From the NCBI GenBank assembly GCA_015657605.1, contig JACDQO010000519.1:1-7485 (forward strand): a stretch of 7,485 bases of DNA. The letters run 5' to 3'. This DNA is from Limnohabitans sp. (GTDB taxonomy: Bacteria; Pseudomonadota; Gammaproteobacteria; Burkholderiales; Burkholderiaceae_C). The stretch's first letter is position 1. Each line of letters starts with the position of its first letter. The notes under the pieces were generated by a model. That model worked only from the letters and a program-made list of their open reading frames with translations, was not told the origin of the DNA and did no database searches. Made by a program: the position numbers and the translations under genes. Below, piece by piece: positions 1 through 6,223 of this stretch.

Positions 1-49
1 GACAGGCAGCTCTCGGCCTGCAGCACATGTGCGGGGCTGAAGCCACGAC

Positions 50-637
50 CTACGAAGGCAGGCCGCGCAGAAACTCAACCACGGCCCGCGGGTAAATGAT
101 GTGCTCTTGGCCCAACACGCGGGTAGCCAGGCTTTCGGCCGTGTCATCGGCCAATACCGGCACCACCGCCTGCGCCAAGATGGGGCCGTGGTCCAGGTCG
201 GCCGTGACCTGGTGCACTGTGGCCCCGACAAAGCGACAGCCGGCATCAATGGCGCGCTGATGGGTGTTCAGCCCAGGAAAAGCAGGCAACAAAGACGGGT
301 GGACGTTCAGCAAGCGCCCTGCGTAATGAGCCACAAAACCAGGGGTCAGGATGCGCATGAAGCCCGCCAACACCACCAAAGCGGGCGCATGCCGGTCGAT
401 TTCGGCCATCAGGGCCGCATCAAAAGCTTCGCGGCTGGCAAACGCCTTGTGGTCCAGCACGGCGGTGGCAATGCCGTGATCCTTGGCAAAGTCCAAACCT
501 TGGGCATCGGCCCGGTTGCTCAGCACAGCGGCCACTTGGGCGTTCATGCGTTGGCCCCAGCGGCCCTGCTCTGCCGCACGCACGATGGCGGCCATGTTGG
601 AGCCCGAGCCCGAAATCAGAATGACGATGTTTCTCAT
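50..637 (-). CDS. purN: Phosphoribosylglycinamide formyltransferase (GAR transformylase)
   Basis: PurN transfers a formyl group from 10-formyltetrahydrofolate to GAR, the third step of cytoplasmic de novo purine synthesis. The 195-residue product is close to the family's usual length of about 190-215. Visible motifs are the N-terminal strand and GSGSN phosphate loop (residues 1-14), the NVHPSLLPAFPG block with the catalytic Asn111 and His113, and the GATVHQV..DLDHGP block (138-152) holding the conserved Asp, probably Asp149. The frame stays open upstream to 775, but family proteins begin at the strand just before GSGSN, so the ATG at 635-637 is the start. The ribosome binding site there is weak. 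The gene is divergent from the dehydrogenase pair, with 153 nt between them. No frameshift is seen. The identification is secure from motifs. Confidence 0.96.
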   Translation of the reverse strand: MRNIVILISGSGSNMAAIVRAAEQGRWGQRMNAQVAAVLSNRADAQGLDFAKDHGIATAVLDHKAFASREAFDAALMAEIDRHAPALVVLAGFMRILTPGFVAHYAGRLLNVHPSLLPAFPGLNTHQRAIDAGCRFVGATVHQVTADLDHGPILAQAVVPVLADDTAESLATRVLGQEHIIYPRAVVEFLRGLPS

Positions 638-790
638 GAAGGGCCGGATTATCCCTGCTCGCTTAAAGTCTCTTGGCTTTTGTCGCACCAAGGACAAGCC
701 GAATCGGTCTGCGCATGATAAAAAGCACGGTCGTTTGATTTTGCTTGAACTGCACTCAAAAATACCCACCCCCAACGGAGAGATTTCCCC
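638..790. promoter_or_regulatory. Divergent intergenic region, purN / dehydrogenase pair
   Basis: These 153 nt lie between two divergent start codons, so promoters for both directions are expected here. The part from about 712 to 765 is clearly more AT-rich than its surroundings, which fits a promoter for the plus-strand pair. I could not find a convincing -35/-10 pair on either strand; TTGATT at 735-740 has only a poor partner. GGAGAG at 777-782 is a plausible ribosome binding site for the gene starting at 791. Confidence 0.35.
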
Positions 791-1972
791 ATGGATTTGG
801 CATTCACCCCCGACGAACTCGCGTTCCGCGACGAGATCCGCACCTGGGTCAAGGCAAACTTGCCCGCTGACATTTCACAAAAAGTGCACGCCGCCATGCG
901 CCTGACGCGTGAGGACATGCAGCGCTGGGCCAAAATTTTGGGCAAAAAAGGCTGGCTGGGCTGGGGTTGGCCCACGCAGTTTGGCGGCCCTGGCTGGACC
1001 GCCGTGCAAAAGCATTTGTTTGAAGAAGAATGCGCACTGGCTGGCGCCCCCCGCGTGGTGCCCTTTGGCCCGGTGATGGTGGCCCCAGTCATCATGGCTT
1101 TTGGCAATGCCGAGCAGCAGCAGCGCTTTTTGCCCGGCATCGCCAGCGGCGAAGTCTGGTGGAGCCAGGGTTACAGCGAGCCGGGCTCCGGCTCGGACTT
1201 GGCGTCGCTCAAAACCCGCGCTGAACGCGTGGGCGACAAATACATCGTCAACGGCCAGAAAACCTGGACCACCCTGGGCCAGTACGGCGAGTGGATCTTC
1301 TGCCTGGTGCGCACCAGCAACGAGGGCAAGCCGCAAACCGGCATCTCCTTCCTCTTGATCGACATGAAGTCGCCCGGCATCACCGTGCGCCCCATCAAGC
1401 TGTTGGATGGCGAATGCGAGGTCAACGAGGTCTGGTTTGACAACGTCGAAGTGCCCGCAGAGAACTTGGTGGGCGAGGAAAACAAAGGCTGGAACTACGC
1501 CAAGCACCTGCTGGCCCACGAGCGCACCAACATCGCCGACGTCAACCGCGCCAAGCGCGAGCTCGAGCGCTTGAAGCGCATCGCCAAAGCCGAGGGCGTG
1601 TACGACGACCTGCGCTTCCGTGACGAAATCGCCAAGCTCGAAGTGGACATCGTCGCCCTCGAAATGCTGGTGCTCCGCGTCCTGTCCGCTGAAAAGTCGG
1701 GCAAGAATTCGCTCGACATCGCAGGTCTCCTGAAGATCAAGGGCAGCGAAATTCAGCAGCGTTACACCGAGCTGATGATGCAAGCCGCAGGCCCCTTCGC
1801 CCTGCCCTTCATCTTCGAAGCCATGGACGCGGGTTGGCAAGGCAACTTCCCAGGCGGCGTGGTGGCCAATGCGCCCCTGGCCGCCAACTACTTCAACATG
1901 CGCAAGACCACCATTTATGGCGGCAGCAACGAAGTGCAACGCAACATCGTCGCCCAGACAGTTCTGGGTTAA
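791..1972 (+). CDS. pimC: Acyl-CoA dehydrogenase, PimC-like large subunit
   Basis: This is an FAD-dependent acyl-CoA dehydrogenase that introduces a 2,3 double bond into an acyl-CoA. The 393 residues carry the N-terminal, middle and C-terminal domains in order. The middle domain has GYSEPGSGSDL (127-137) and KTWTT (157-161), which contact flavin and substrate. The usual catalytic Glu before the C-terminus is absent: the motif reads YGGSNEVQR (376-384) instead of YEGT. Glu244 in LAHERTN sits where isovaleryl-CoA dehydrogenase keeps its base and is the likely catalyst. The RxFG and QxxGG FAD-binding motifs are missing; the next gene supplies them. Length and pairing match PimC of the R. palustris pimeloyl-CoA pathway, but no other pim gene is in the window, so the substrate is inferred. 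The ATG at 791 follows GGAGAG by 8 nt. Symbol tentative. Confidence 0.9.
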   Translation: MDLAFTPDELAFRDEIRTWVKANLPADISQKVHAAMRLTREDMQRWAKILGKKGWLGWGWPTQFGGPGWTAVQKHLFEEECALAGAPRVVPFGPVMVAPVIMAFGNAEQQQRFLPGIASGEVWWSQGYSEPGSGSDLASLKTRAERVGDKYIVNGQKTWTTLGQYGEWIFCLVRTSNEGKPQTGISFLLIDMKSPGITVRPIKLLDGECEVNEVWFDNVEVPAENLVGEENKGWNYAKHLLAHERTNIADVNRAKRELERLKRIAKAEGVYDDLRFRDEIAKLEVDIVALEMLVLRVLSAEKSGKNSLDIAGLLKIKGSEIQQRYTELMMQAAGPFALPFIFEAMDAGWQGNFPGGVVANAPLAANYFNMRKTTIYGGSNEVQRNIVAQTVLG

Positions 1973-1976
1973 GGAG
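1971..1976 (+). promoter_or_regulatory. Ribosome binding site overlapping upstream stop codon
   Basis: AAGGAG is followed by a 6-nt spacer and the ATG at 1983. Its first two bases belong to the TAA stop of the upstream dehydrogenase gene (1970-1972). This tight arrangement supports translational coupling of the two subunits and fixes the downstream start. Confidence 0.85.
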
Positions 1977-1982
1977 ACACAC

Positions 1983-3098
1983 ATGGATTTCGATTTTTCT
2001 GACGACCAAGAACAACTGCGCGACGCGGTGCGCAAATGGGTGGACAAGGGCTATGACTTTGACCGCCGCCGCGCCATCGTGGCTGCGGGTGGCTTTGACC
2101 GTGCCGCCTATGGCGAGATGGCCGAGCTGGGCTTGACGGGCCTTTACGTGAGCGAAGAGCACGGCGGCATGGGCATGGGCCCGACCGAGGCCATGGTCAC
2201 CATGGAAGAACTCGGCCGCGGCATCGTGCTCGAACCCCTGACCCAAACCCTGATCTGCAGCGCCACGCTGCAAACCCACGCCCCTGCAGCCCTCCAAGCC
2301 GCTTGGTTGCCCCGCATGGCCGCAGGCGAAGCCATCGTGGTGCTGGCGCAGCAAGAACGCGGCGCACGCTATCAACTGAACCGTTGCGCCACACAAGCCA
2401 GCGAATCGGGCGGCACATGGACCGTGAGCGGCACCAAGAGCGTGGTGGCCATTGGCGACCAGGCTGATGCCTTCGTGGTGCCTGCCACCGTGAATGGACA
2501 AATCGCCCTGTTTTTGGTCGAGCGCAGCGCCAGCGGCGTGAGCACCCAAGCCTATGGCACACAAGACGGCTCTCGGGCTGCCGAGGTGGTGTTGAACAAG
2601 GCCGCCGCGCAGCTGATCACTCTGAACGGCTTGACCGCTTTGGAAGAAGCGGTGGACATCGGCATCGCCTGCACCTGCGCAGAAGCTGTGGGCGTGATGG
2701 ACAAGACCTTGGCCATCACCGTAGACTACATGAACACGCGCAAGCAGTTCGGTGTGAACATCGCCAGCTTCCAGGCCCTGCGTCACCGCGTGGCCGACAT
2801 GAAGATGCAGCTGGAGTTGGGCCGCTCCATGAGCTACTACGCCAGCCTGAAGCTGCACGCACCCGCCGACGAGCGCCGCCGCGCCTTGGCCCGTGCCAAG
2901 TACCAGCTGGGCGTGTCCATGCGCTTCATCGGCCAGCAGGCTGTGCAGCTGCACGGCGGCATTGCCGTCACCGACGAGTACATCGTGAGCCACTACTTCA
3001 AGAAATTGACGCAGCTGGACATGACGTTTGGCGACACCCTGCACCAGCTGGGCGAGGTATCGGCCCGCATGCAAGAGACGGCGGGCGTGTTCGCCTGA
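1983..3098 (+). CDS. pimD: Acyl-CoA dehydrogenase, PimD-like small subunit
   Basis: This is the second acyl-CoA dehydrogenase-fold protein, 371 residues, beginning 10 nt after its partner. It has the C-terminal-domain FAD motifs that the first protein lacks: RKQFG (253-257) followed by FQALRHRVADM, and QLHGGIAVTDEY (322-333). Conversely its middle domain lacks the SEPxxGSD loop (AQQERGARYQL at 122-132). It has no Glu at either known catalytic-base position: the tail reads LDMTFGDTLHQ where YEGT would be, and the isovaleryl-type position falls near Gly227. I infer a non-catalytic partner that completes the FAD sites of a heteromer, as known for mycobacterial FadE28-FadE29. Length and order fit PimD. 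The frame is open further upstream, but the ribosome binding site and the MDFDFS beginning select 1983. The substrate is unproven and the symbol tentative. Confidence 0.9.
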   Translation: MDFDFSDDQEQLRDAVRKWVDKGYDFDRRRAIVAAGGFDRAAYGEMAELGLTGLYVSEEHGGMGMGPTEAMVTMEELGRGIVLEPLTQTLICSATLQTHAPAALQAAWLPRMAAGEAIVVLAQQERGARYQLNRCATQASESGGTWTVSGTKSVVAIGDQADAFVVPATVNGQIALFLVERSASGVSTQAYGTQDGSRAAEVVLNKAAAQLITLNGLTALEEAVDIGIACTCAEAVGVMDKTLAITVDYMNTRKQFGVNIASFQALRHRVADMKMQLELGRSMSYYASLKLHAPADERRRALARAKYQLGVSMRFIGQQAVQLHGGIAVTDEYIVSHYFKKLTQLDMTFGDTLHQLGEVSARMQETAGVFA

Positions 3099-3116
3099 AG
3101 TGAACCAGGAACCCGA

Positions 3117-3201
3117 GCAAGGCGGGAGGACGGCGCGGGTCGGGCGATGTGGCAAAGCGAAGCGCCTCTGAGCCCGAAACGCGCCGCCCCTCCCGCCTTG
3201 C
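3117..3201. repeat. Long imperfect inverted repeat (hairpin)
   Basis: Three paired blocks nest inside each other. GCAAGGCGGGAGG (3117-3129) pairs with 3189-3201, CGGCGCG (3131-3137) with 3180-3186, and TCGGGC (3140-3145) with GCCCGA (3172-3177). That is about 26 base pairs broken by a small bulge and a 2x2 mismatch, around a 26-nt loop. No T run follows on either side, so it is not itself a standard terminator. It lies just after the dehydrogenase stop and could protect the mRNA 3' end or be a dispersed REP-like palindrome. Confidence 0.8.
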
Positions 3202-3238
3202 GGCTCATCACCAGAATCGTCTGAATGAGCAGCCCATC

Positions 3239-3265
3239 AAAAGGCCCCGAGAGGGGCCTTTTTTT
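3239..3265 (+). terminator. Intrinsic terminator, probably bidirectional
   Basis: AAAAGGCCCC (3239-3248), a GAGA loop and GGGGCCTTTT (3253-3262) form a 10-bp stem that runs into further T residues. It terminates the dehydrogenase transcript. On the minus strand the same stem ends in TTTT, and the ligase stop codon (3265-3267) touches it, so it likely ends that convergent transcript too. Confidence 0.9.
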
Positions 3266-4180
3266 CACTCCGCCTCGCGTACCCGCACAAAAGAGGCAAA
3301 CCGCGGCAAACCAGAGGGTGTGCGCTCGCGGTACCGGTACGTGACCCAAGCCCCCACTGGAGGCGGGTCGCGACGCAACGCATCGCTGAGGCCCGCGCCC
3401 AGGGCGAAGCGCTGGCCCGAAGTCATTTGCACCAGCAAAGCCCCGGTCATGCCCACCAAACGCCCCTTGCCCGGCTGGTGACCCACCACCAGCCCCTCTT
3501 CGTCGTGCTCGGGCGTGAACTTGAACAGCGCATCGGTGCGGCCAGCCTGCCACAGGGCATCGGAGCGGTGCAGCATCAAGCCCTCGCCGCCTTGGCGCAC
3601 CGTGTCCAGCAAGAGCGCTTGCAAAGCGCGCGCGTCTTTCACTTCGCGCTGCACCACCGGCAACAGCCAGGGCTGCTGCGCCTGCGCCAGCGTGGATTGC
3701 AAAAAAGCCACACGCTGCGCAAACGGGGCATCATGCCAGGCGCGTCGAACACCAAGTACTTCACCGCCCGCCAGGCCTCGTCGTCGGGCTCCGCTTGACG
3801 CACTGCACCCGAGAGCCGGTCAAAAGTCCCGCGTCCCATCCACAACTCGCCATCGAGCGCTACCCGGGGCAGTGCAGACAAGAACCAGGGAGGGGCAACA
3901 ATGATGCGGCCGTGCGAAAGCGCAAAACGCGTCCATCCCAAACGGCCCTGACGCCGTCGAATTTTTCGCTGACGCCAAAACCTTGTGGAGATCGGCCAGG
4001 GGGCCAGGGCATGGCCAGCTGAACGCCGCTGTGCCCGCCAGCGTTCACGGGCTGCAAGACCTGTGCGCCAACATGGGGCATCAACCAGGGCGACAAAAGC
4101 AGCGCCGACAAACTGGCGCGTCGGCTCACGCCTGGCGTGCTTACAAGGTGCTGGCGCAAGGCCAGGGGTGGGCAAGGCAT
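3265..4180 (-). pseudogene. Exported ATP-dependent DNA ligase (LigE-like), two frameshifts
   Basis: This is a minimal ATP-dependent DNA ligase that seals nicks through a lysyl-AMP intermediate. The reading passes through three frames. Restoring one base near 3907-3912 (a GGG read as GG) and one near 3728-3737 gives a continuous 305-residue protein. In that protein motif I is SEKFDGVR with Lys73 as the AMP-accepting residue, motif III is LDGELW (109-114), IIIa is YLVFDAPG (142-149), IV is GGEGLMLH (198-205) and V is LFKFTP (219-224), followed by an OB-fold. There is no zinc finger or BRCT domain. The N-terminus has Arg20-Arg21, a hydrophobic stretch and VGAQ near 37-40, so it is probably exported, as for LigE enzymes. 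The start at 4180 has AGGGAG 7 nt upstream. The breaks may be sequence errors, given the similar damage in ileS. Confidence 0.85.
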
Positions 4181-4313
4181 GGTGGGTCTCCCTGATAGCC
4201 CCATCACCTGAGCCATGCCTTGAAGGCAAGCCGGAATGGGATCTTTTGTTTTCAGGGAGTGATGATGCGGCGCTTTGCTGCCCAGCGCAAGCCGCAACGC
4301 TTGGCCGCCCCGC
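4181..4313. other. Intergenic gap between HNH gene and ligase gene
   Basis: These 133 nt separate two minus-strand genes. Apart from the ligase ribosome binding site I see no convincing terminator hairpin with a T run and no clear promoter, so co-transcription of the HNH gene and the ligase is possible but not shown. Confidence 0.4.
4187..4193 (-). promoter_or_regulatory. Ribosome binding site for the ligase gene
   Basis: On the minus strand AGGGAGA ends 6 nt before the ATG at 4178-4180. It selects this start over upstream in-frame start codons; the open frame runs back to about 4297. Confidence 0.75.
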
Positions 4314-4871
4314 TCAGGCCATCAAACGCGAGCCTTTGGGGACATGCGCCATCAAGAACTCCATCTGGTCGCTCAAGATGCGGCGGTTGCGCAAGATGAA
4401 GTCTTCCCACAGGCTGGGCACATAAGGGGCGTACAGGAGGGGCATCTTGGCCTGCTCGGGGGTGCGGCTGCTTTTGCGGTGGTTGCAAGAGCGGCAAGCG
4501 GTGACCACGTTCATCCAGTGGTCAGGGCCTTTTTGGCTGACGGGGACGATGTGCTCGCGGGTCAGCACCGATTCGTGGAAATGCCCGCCGCAATAGGCGC
4601 AGACATTGCGATCGCGCGCGAACAATTTGGGGTTGGTCAAACCCGAGCGCATGTCAAAGGGGTTGATGCGGGGCACGCCCTGGGTGCCAATGATGCTGTT
4701 GACGGTGATGACGGATTGCTGGCCGGTGAGCGCGTTGTGCCCCCCGTGGAAAACGGCCACTTGCTGGCCCGCCTCCCAGCGCACCTCGTCGGCGGCGTAA
4801 TGGGTGACCGCTTGTTCCAGTGTGATCCACGATTGCGGCAAGCCTTGGGCCGAGAGTTTCAAAACCTTCAC
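4314..4871 (-). CDS. HNH endonuclease with zinc-ribbon motifs
   Basis: This is a small predicted metal-dependent DNA nuclease of the McrA-like HNH superfamily, 185 residues from the GTG start. The core is CAYC (91-94), then EHIVP with His107, then WMNVVTAC with Asn121, then CRSCNHRK (126-133). The two CxxC pairs would hold a structural zinc, and the His/Asn/His set would hold the catalytic metal. About 85 residues precede the core and about 50 follow it. The whole protein resembles a stand-alone HNH protein I recall as widespread in Burkholderiales, but its role is not established. An in-frame ATG at 4883 gives four extra residues and has no good ribosome binding site. The GTG at 4869-4871 has GGAGG 5 nt upstream and gives the usual MKVLKL beginning, so I prefer it. 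It is divergent from ribF. Confidence 0.9.
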   Translation of the reverse strand: MKVLKLSAQGLPQSWITLEQAVTHYAADEVRWEAGQQVAVFHGGHNALTGQQSVITVNSIIGTQGVPRINPFDMRSGLTNPKLFARDRNVCAYCGGHFHESVLTREHIVPVSQKGPDHWMNVVTACRSCNHRKSSRTPEQAKMPLLYAPYVPSLWEDFILRNRRILSDQMEFLMAHVPKGSRLMA

Positions 4872-5053
4872 AGACGCCTCCATCCAACAGTTTTAAAAAA
4901 CCACTGACACGAAAAGTCCCGTCTCGATCCTGCTGTTCAACTTTGGAATCCGCCGCCAGCGGGATCGGGCTCAGTCACAATATACCCTCTTACATTGACA
5001 AAACCGTGAAAGCTGGCGACTGGCCAGAACTGCGGCTGGGCATCACAAGCAAC
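4872..5053. promoter_or_regulatory. Divergent intergenic region, HNH gene / ribF
   Basis: About 180 nt lie between the two divergent start codons and should hold promoters for both. There are two AT-rich patches, TTTTAAAAAA near 4890-4899 and CACAATATACC at 4976-4986; the second is a plausible -10 region for ribF, though no good -35 sits 16-18 nt before it. No Shine-Dalgarno sequence is clear before the ribF ATG, and no FMN riboswitch is recognisable. Confidence 0.35.
4877..4881 (-). promoter_or_regulatory. Ribosome binding site deciding the HNH start (GTG)
   Basis: GGAGG on the minus strand lies 5 nt before the GTG at 4869-4871. It overlaps the G of the alternative ATG at 4881-4883, so the ATG is more likely part of the leader than the true start. 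Confidence 0.65.
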
Positions 5054-6091
5054 ATGAAGGTTTTTCGCGGCTTCCACCACCCCCATCTGTCCCCCGCCTG
5101 CGCTGTGACCATCGGCAATTTCGATGGCGTGCACCGGGGCCACCAGGCCATGCTGGCGCTTTTGCGCAGCGAAGCGGCGCACCGCGGCGTGCCCAGTTGC
5201 GTCATGACCTTCGAGCCCCACCCGCGCGACTACTTTGCAAAAGCCCTGAACAAGCCGAATTTGGCGCCGGCCCGCATCGCCACCTTGCGCGACAAACTGC
5301 AAGAACTCGAGCGCTGCGGCATCGACCAAGTGGTGGTCTTGCCCTTTGATGCCCGACTGGCCAGCCAGTCGCCGGATGACTTTATCCAACAGGTGCTGGT
5401 CCAGGGCCTGGGCGTTCGCTATGTGCTGGTGGGCGACGATTTCCGCTTTGGCGCCCAGCGCGCGGGCGACTACGCCATGCTCGACGCGGCAGGACAAAAC
5501 TTGGGCTTTGACGTGGCCCGCATGAACAGCTACGAGGTGCGCGGCCTGCGCGTGTCCAGCTCGGCCGTGCGCGAGGCCCTTCACAGGGGCGACATGGCTG
5601 CGGTGCAGGCCCTGCTGGGCCGCCCTTACAGCATCAGCGGCCATGTGGTGCATGGGCGCAAGCTGGGCCGTGAATTGGCCGCCTCAGCCGAAGGCGCCGG
5701 CGACGGCTTTCGCACCCTGAATTTGCGCTTCTCGCACTGGAAGCCCGCGGCCAGCGGCATCTTTGTGGTGGAGGTGCATGGCCTGGCCGATCAGCCCTTG
5801 AAGGGCGTGGCCAATCTGGGCATCCGTCCCTCGCTCGACCCGAATGACGTCAATGGCGGACGTGTGCTGCTGGAGACCCATGCCTTTGACTGGCCTGCCC
5901 AACTGGGGGCCGAGGGGGGCTACGGTAAAATCATCCGCGTGGACTTGCTGCATAAATTACACGACGAACTCAAGTACGACGGTCTGGACGCCCTGACAAA
6001 GGGCATCGCCAAAGACTGCGACGACGCACAAGCGTGGTTTGCGTCCCGCCACGGTGAAACCAGCCGCCAAACCACCCGCGACCGAATTTGA
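5054..6091 (+). CDS. ribF: Bifunctional riboflavin kinase / FAD synthetase
   Basis: RibF phosphorylates riboflavin to FMN and then adenylylates FMN to FAD in the cytoplasm. The 345-residue product has the N-terminal nucleotidyltransferase domain with TIGNFDGVHRGH (19-30), FEPHP (53-57), VGDDFRFG (126-133) and SSSAVR (168-173). The C-terminal flavokinase domain begins near VVHGRKLGR (198-206) and includes GVANLGIRPS (251-260) and LLETH, with Glu274 as the likely catalytic base. The usual GFPTAN kinase motif reads GFRTLN here (218-223) after an insertion of about 9 residues; the Thr and Asn are kept. The last 15 residues are a charged tail beyond the domain. The frame is open upstream to 4943, but family proteins begin at MKVFRG, so 5054 is the start. 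Gene order ribF-ileS is standard. Confidence 0.97.
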   Translation: MKVFRGFHHPHLSPACAVTIGNFDGVHRGHQAMLALLRSEAAHRGVPSCVMTFEPHPRDYFAKALNKPNLAPARIATLRDKLQELERCGIDQVVVLPFDARLASQSPDDFIQQVLVQGLGVRYVLVGDDFRFGAQRAGDYAMLDAAGQNLGFDVARMNSYEVRGLRVSSSAVREALHRGDMAAVQALLGRPYSISGHVVHGRKLGRELAASAEGAGDGFRTLNLRFSHWKPAASGIFVVEVHGLADQPLKGVANLGIRPSLDPNDVNGGRVLLETHAFDWPAQLGAEGGYGKIIRVDLLHKLHDELKYDGLDALTKGIAKDCDDAQAWFASRHGETSRQTTRDRI

Positions 6092-6102
6092 CGCTCAGGC
6101 CC

Positions 6103-6137
6103 TCGTTTGCTGCCTTCGACAGGCTCAGGGCAAACGA
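6103..6137. repeat. Palindromic repeat copy 1 (TTCGACAGGCTCAG type)
   Basis: TCGTTTGC (6103-6110) pairs perfectly with GCAAACGA (6130-6137). The enclosed part carries CTTCGACAGGCTCAGGGC, with a short inner GCCT/AGGC stem. The core resembles a short intergenic repeat that I recall as dispersed in many beta- and gammaproteobacterial genomes. It lies 11 nt after the ribF stop. Confidence 0.7.
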
Positions 6138-6173
6138 CCTCCACGGCCCACCCCCTTTTGATCTCTCCGAACG

Positions 6174-6206
6174 GCTCAGCCGCTCGGGCTGAGCTTGTCG
6201 AAGCCC
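6174..6206. repeat. Palindromic repeat copy 2, inverted relative to copy 1
   Basis: GCTCAGCC (6174-6181) and GGCTGAGC (6187-6194) form an 8-bp stem with a 5-nt loop. The following CTGAGCTTGTCGAAG (6189-6203) is the reverse complement of the copy 1 core at 6114-6128 with one difference (CTTCGACAAGCTCAG against CTTCGACAGGCTCAG). The two copies could therefore also pair with each other across the gap. The unit ends 17 nt before the ileS start. Confidence 0.75.
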
Positions 6207-6223
6207 TCTCGACTTGACGCACC

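Noticed and set aside
1..49. Possible end or start of another gene beyond purN
   Set aside because: Only 49 nt are available; more than one frame is open on the minus strand and no motif can be read, so no call is made.
875..2047. Open frame of 390 codons on the minus strand opposite the first dehydrogenase
   Set aside because: It is a GC-rich antisense shadow: low-complexity Ala/Gly/His/Val composition, no recognisable motif, and the opposite strand encodes a clear acyl-CoA dehydrogenase.
1893..3155. Open frame of 420 codons on the minus strand opposite the second dehydrogenase
   Set aside because: Same antisense effect; composition is implausible and it runs through the intergenic palindrome.
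4275..4907. Open frame of 210 codons on the plus strand over the HNH gene
   Set aside because: It is the complement of the HNH coding sequence, whose CxxC and EHIVP motifs make the minus strand the real one.
4995..5000. Perfect TTGACA hexamer upstream of ribF
   Set aside because: No acceptable -10 hexamer lies 16-18 nt downstream (the bases are near GACTGG), so it is not supported as a promoter.
4943..5053. A 37-residue N-terminal extension of RibF
   Set aside because: The frame is open, but the family begins just before the TIGNFDGVH strand and the extension contains the likely promoter region.
6214..6219. TTGACG just before the ileS ATG as a -35 box
   Set aside because: It lies 4 nt before the start codon, which leaves no room for a leader; chance occurrence.
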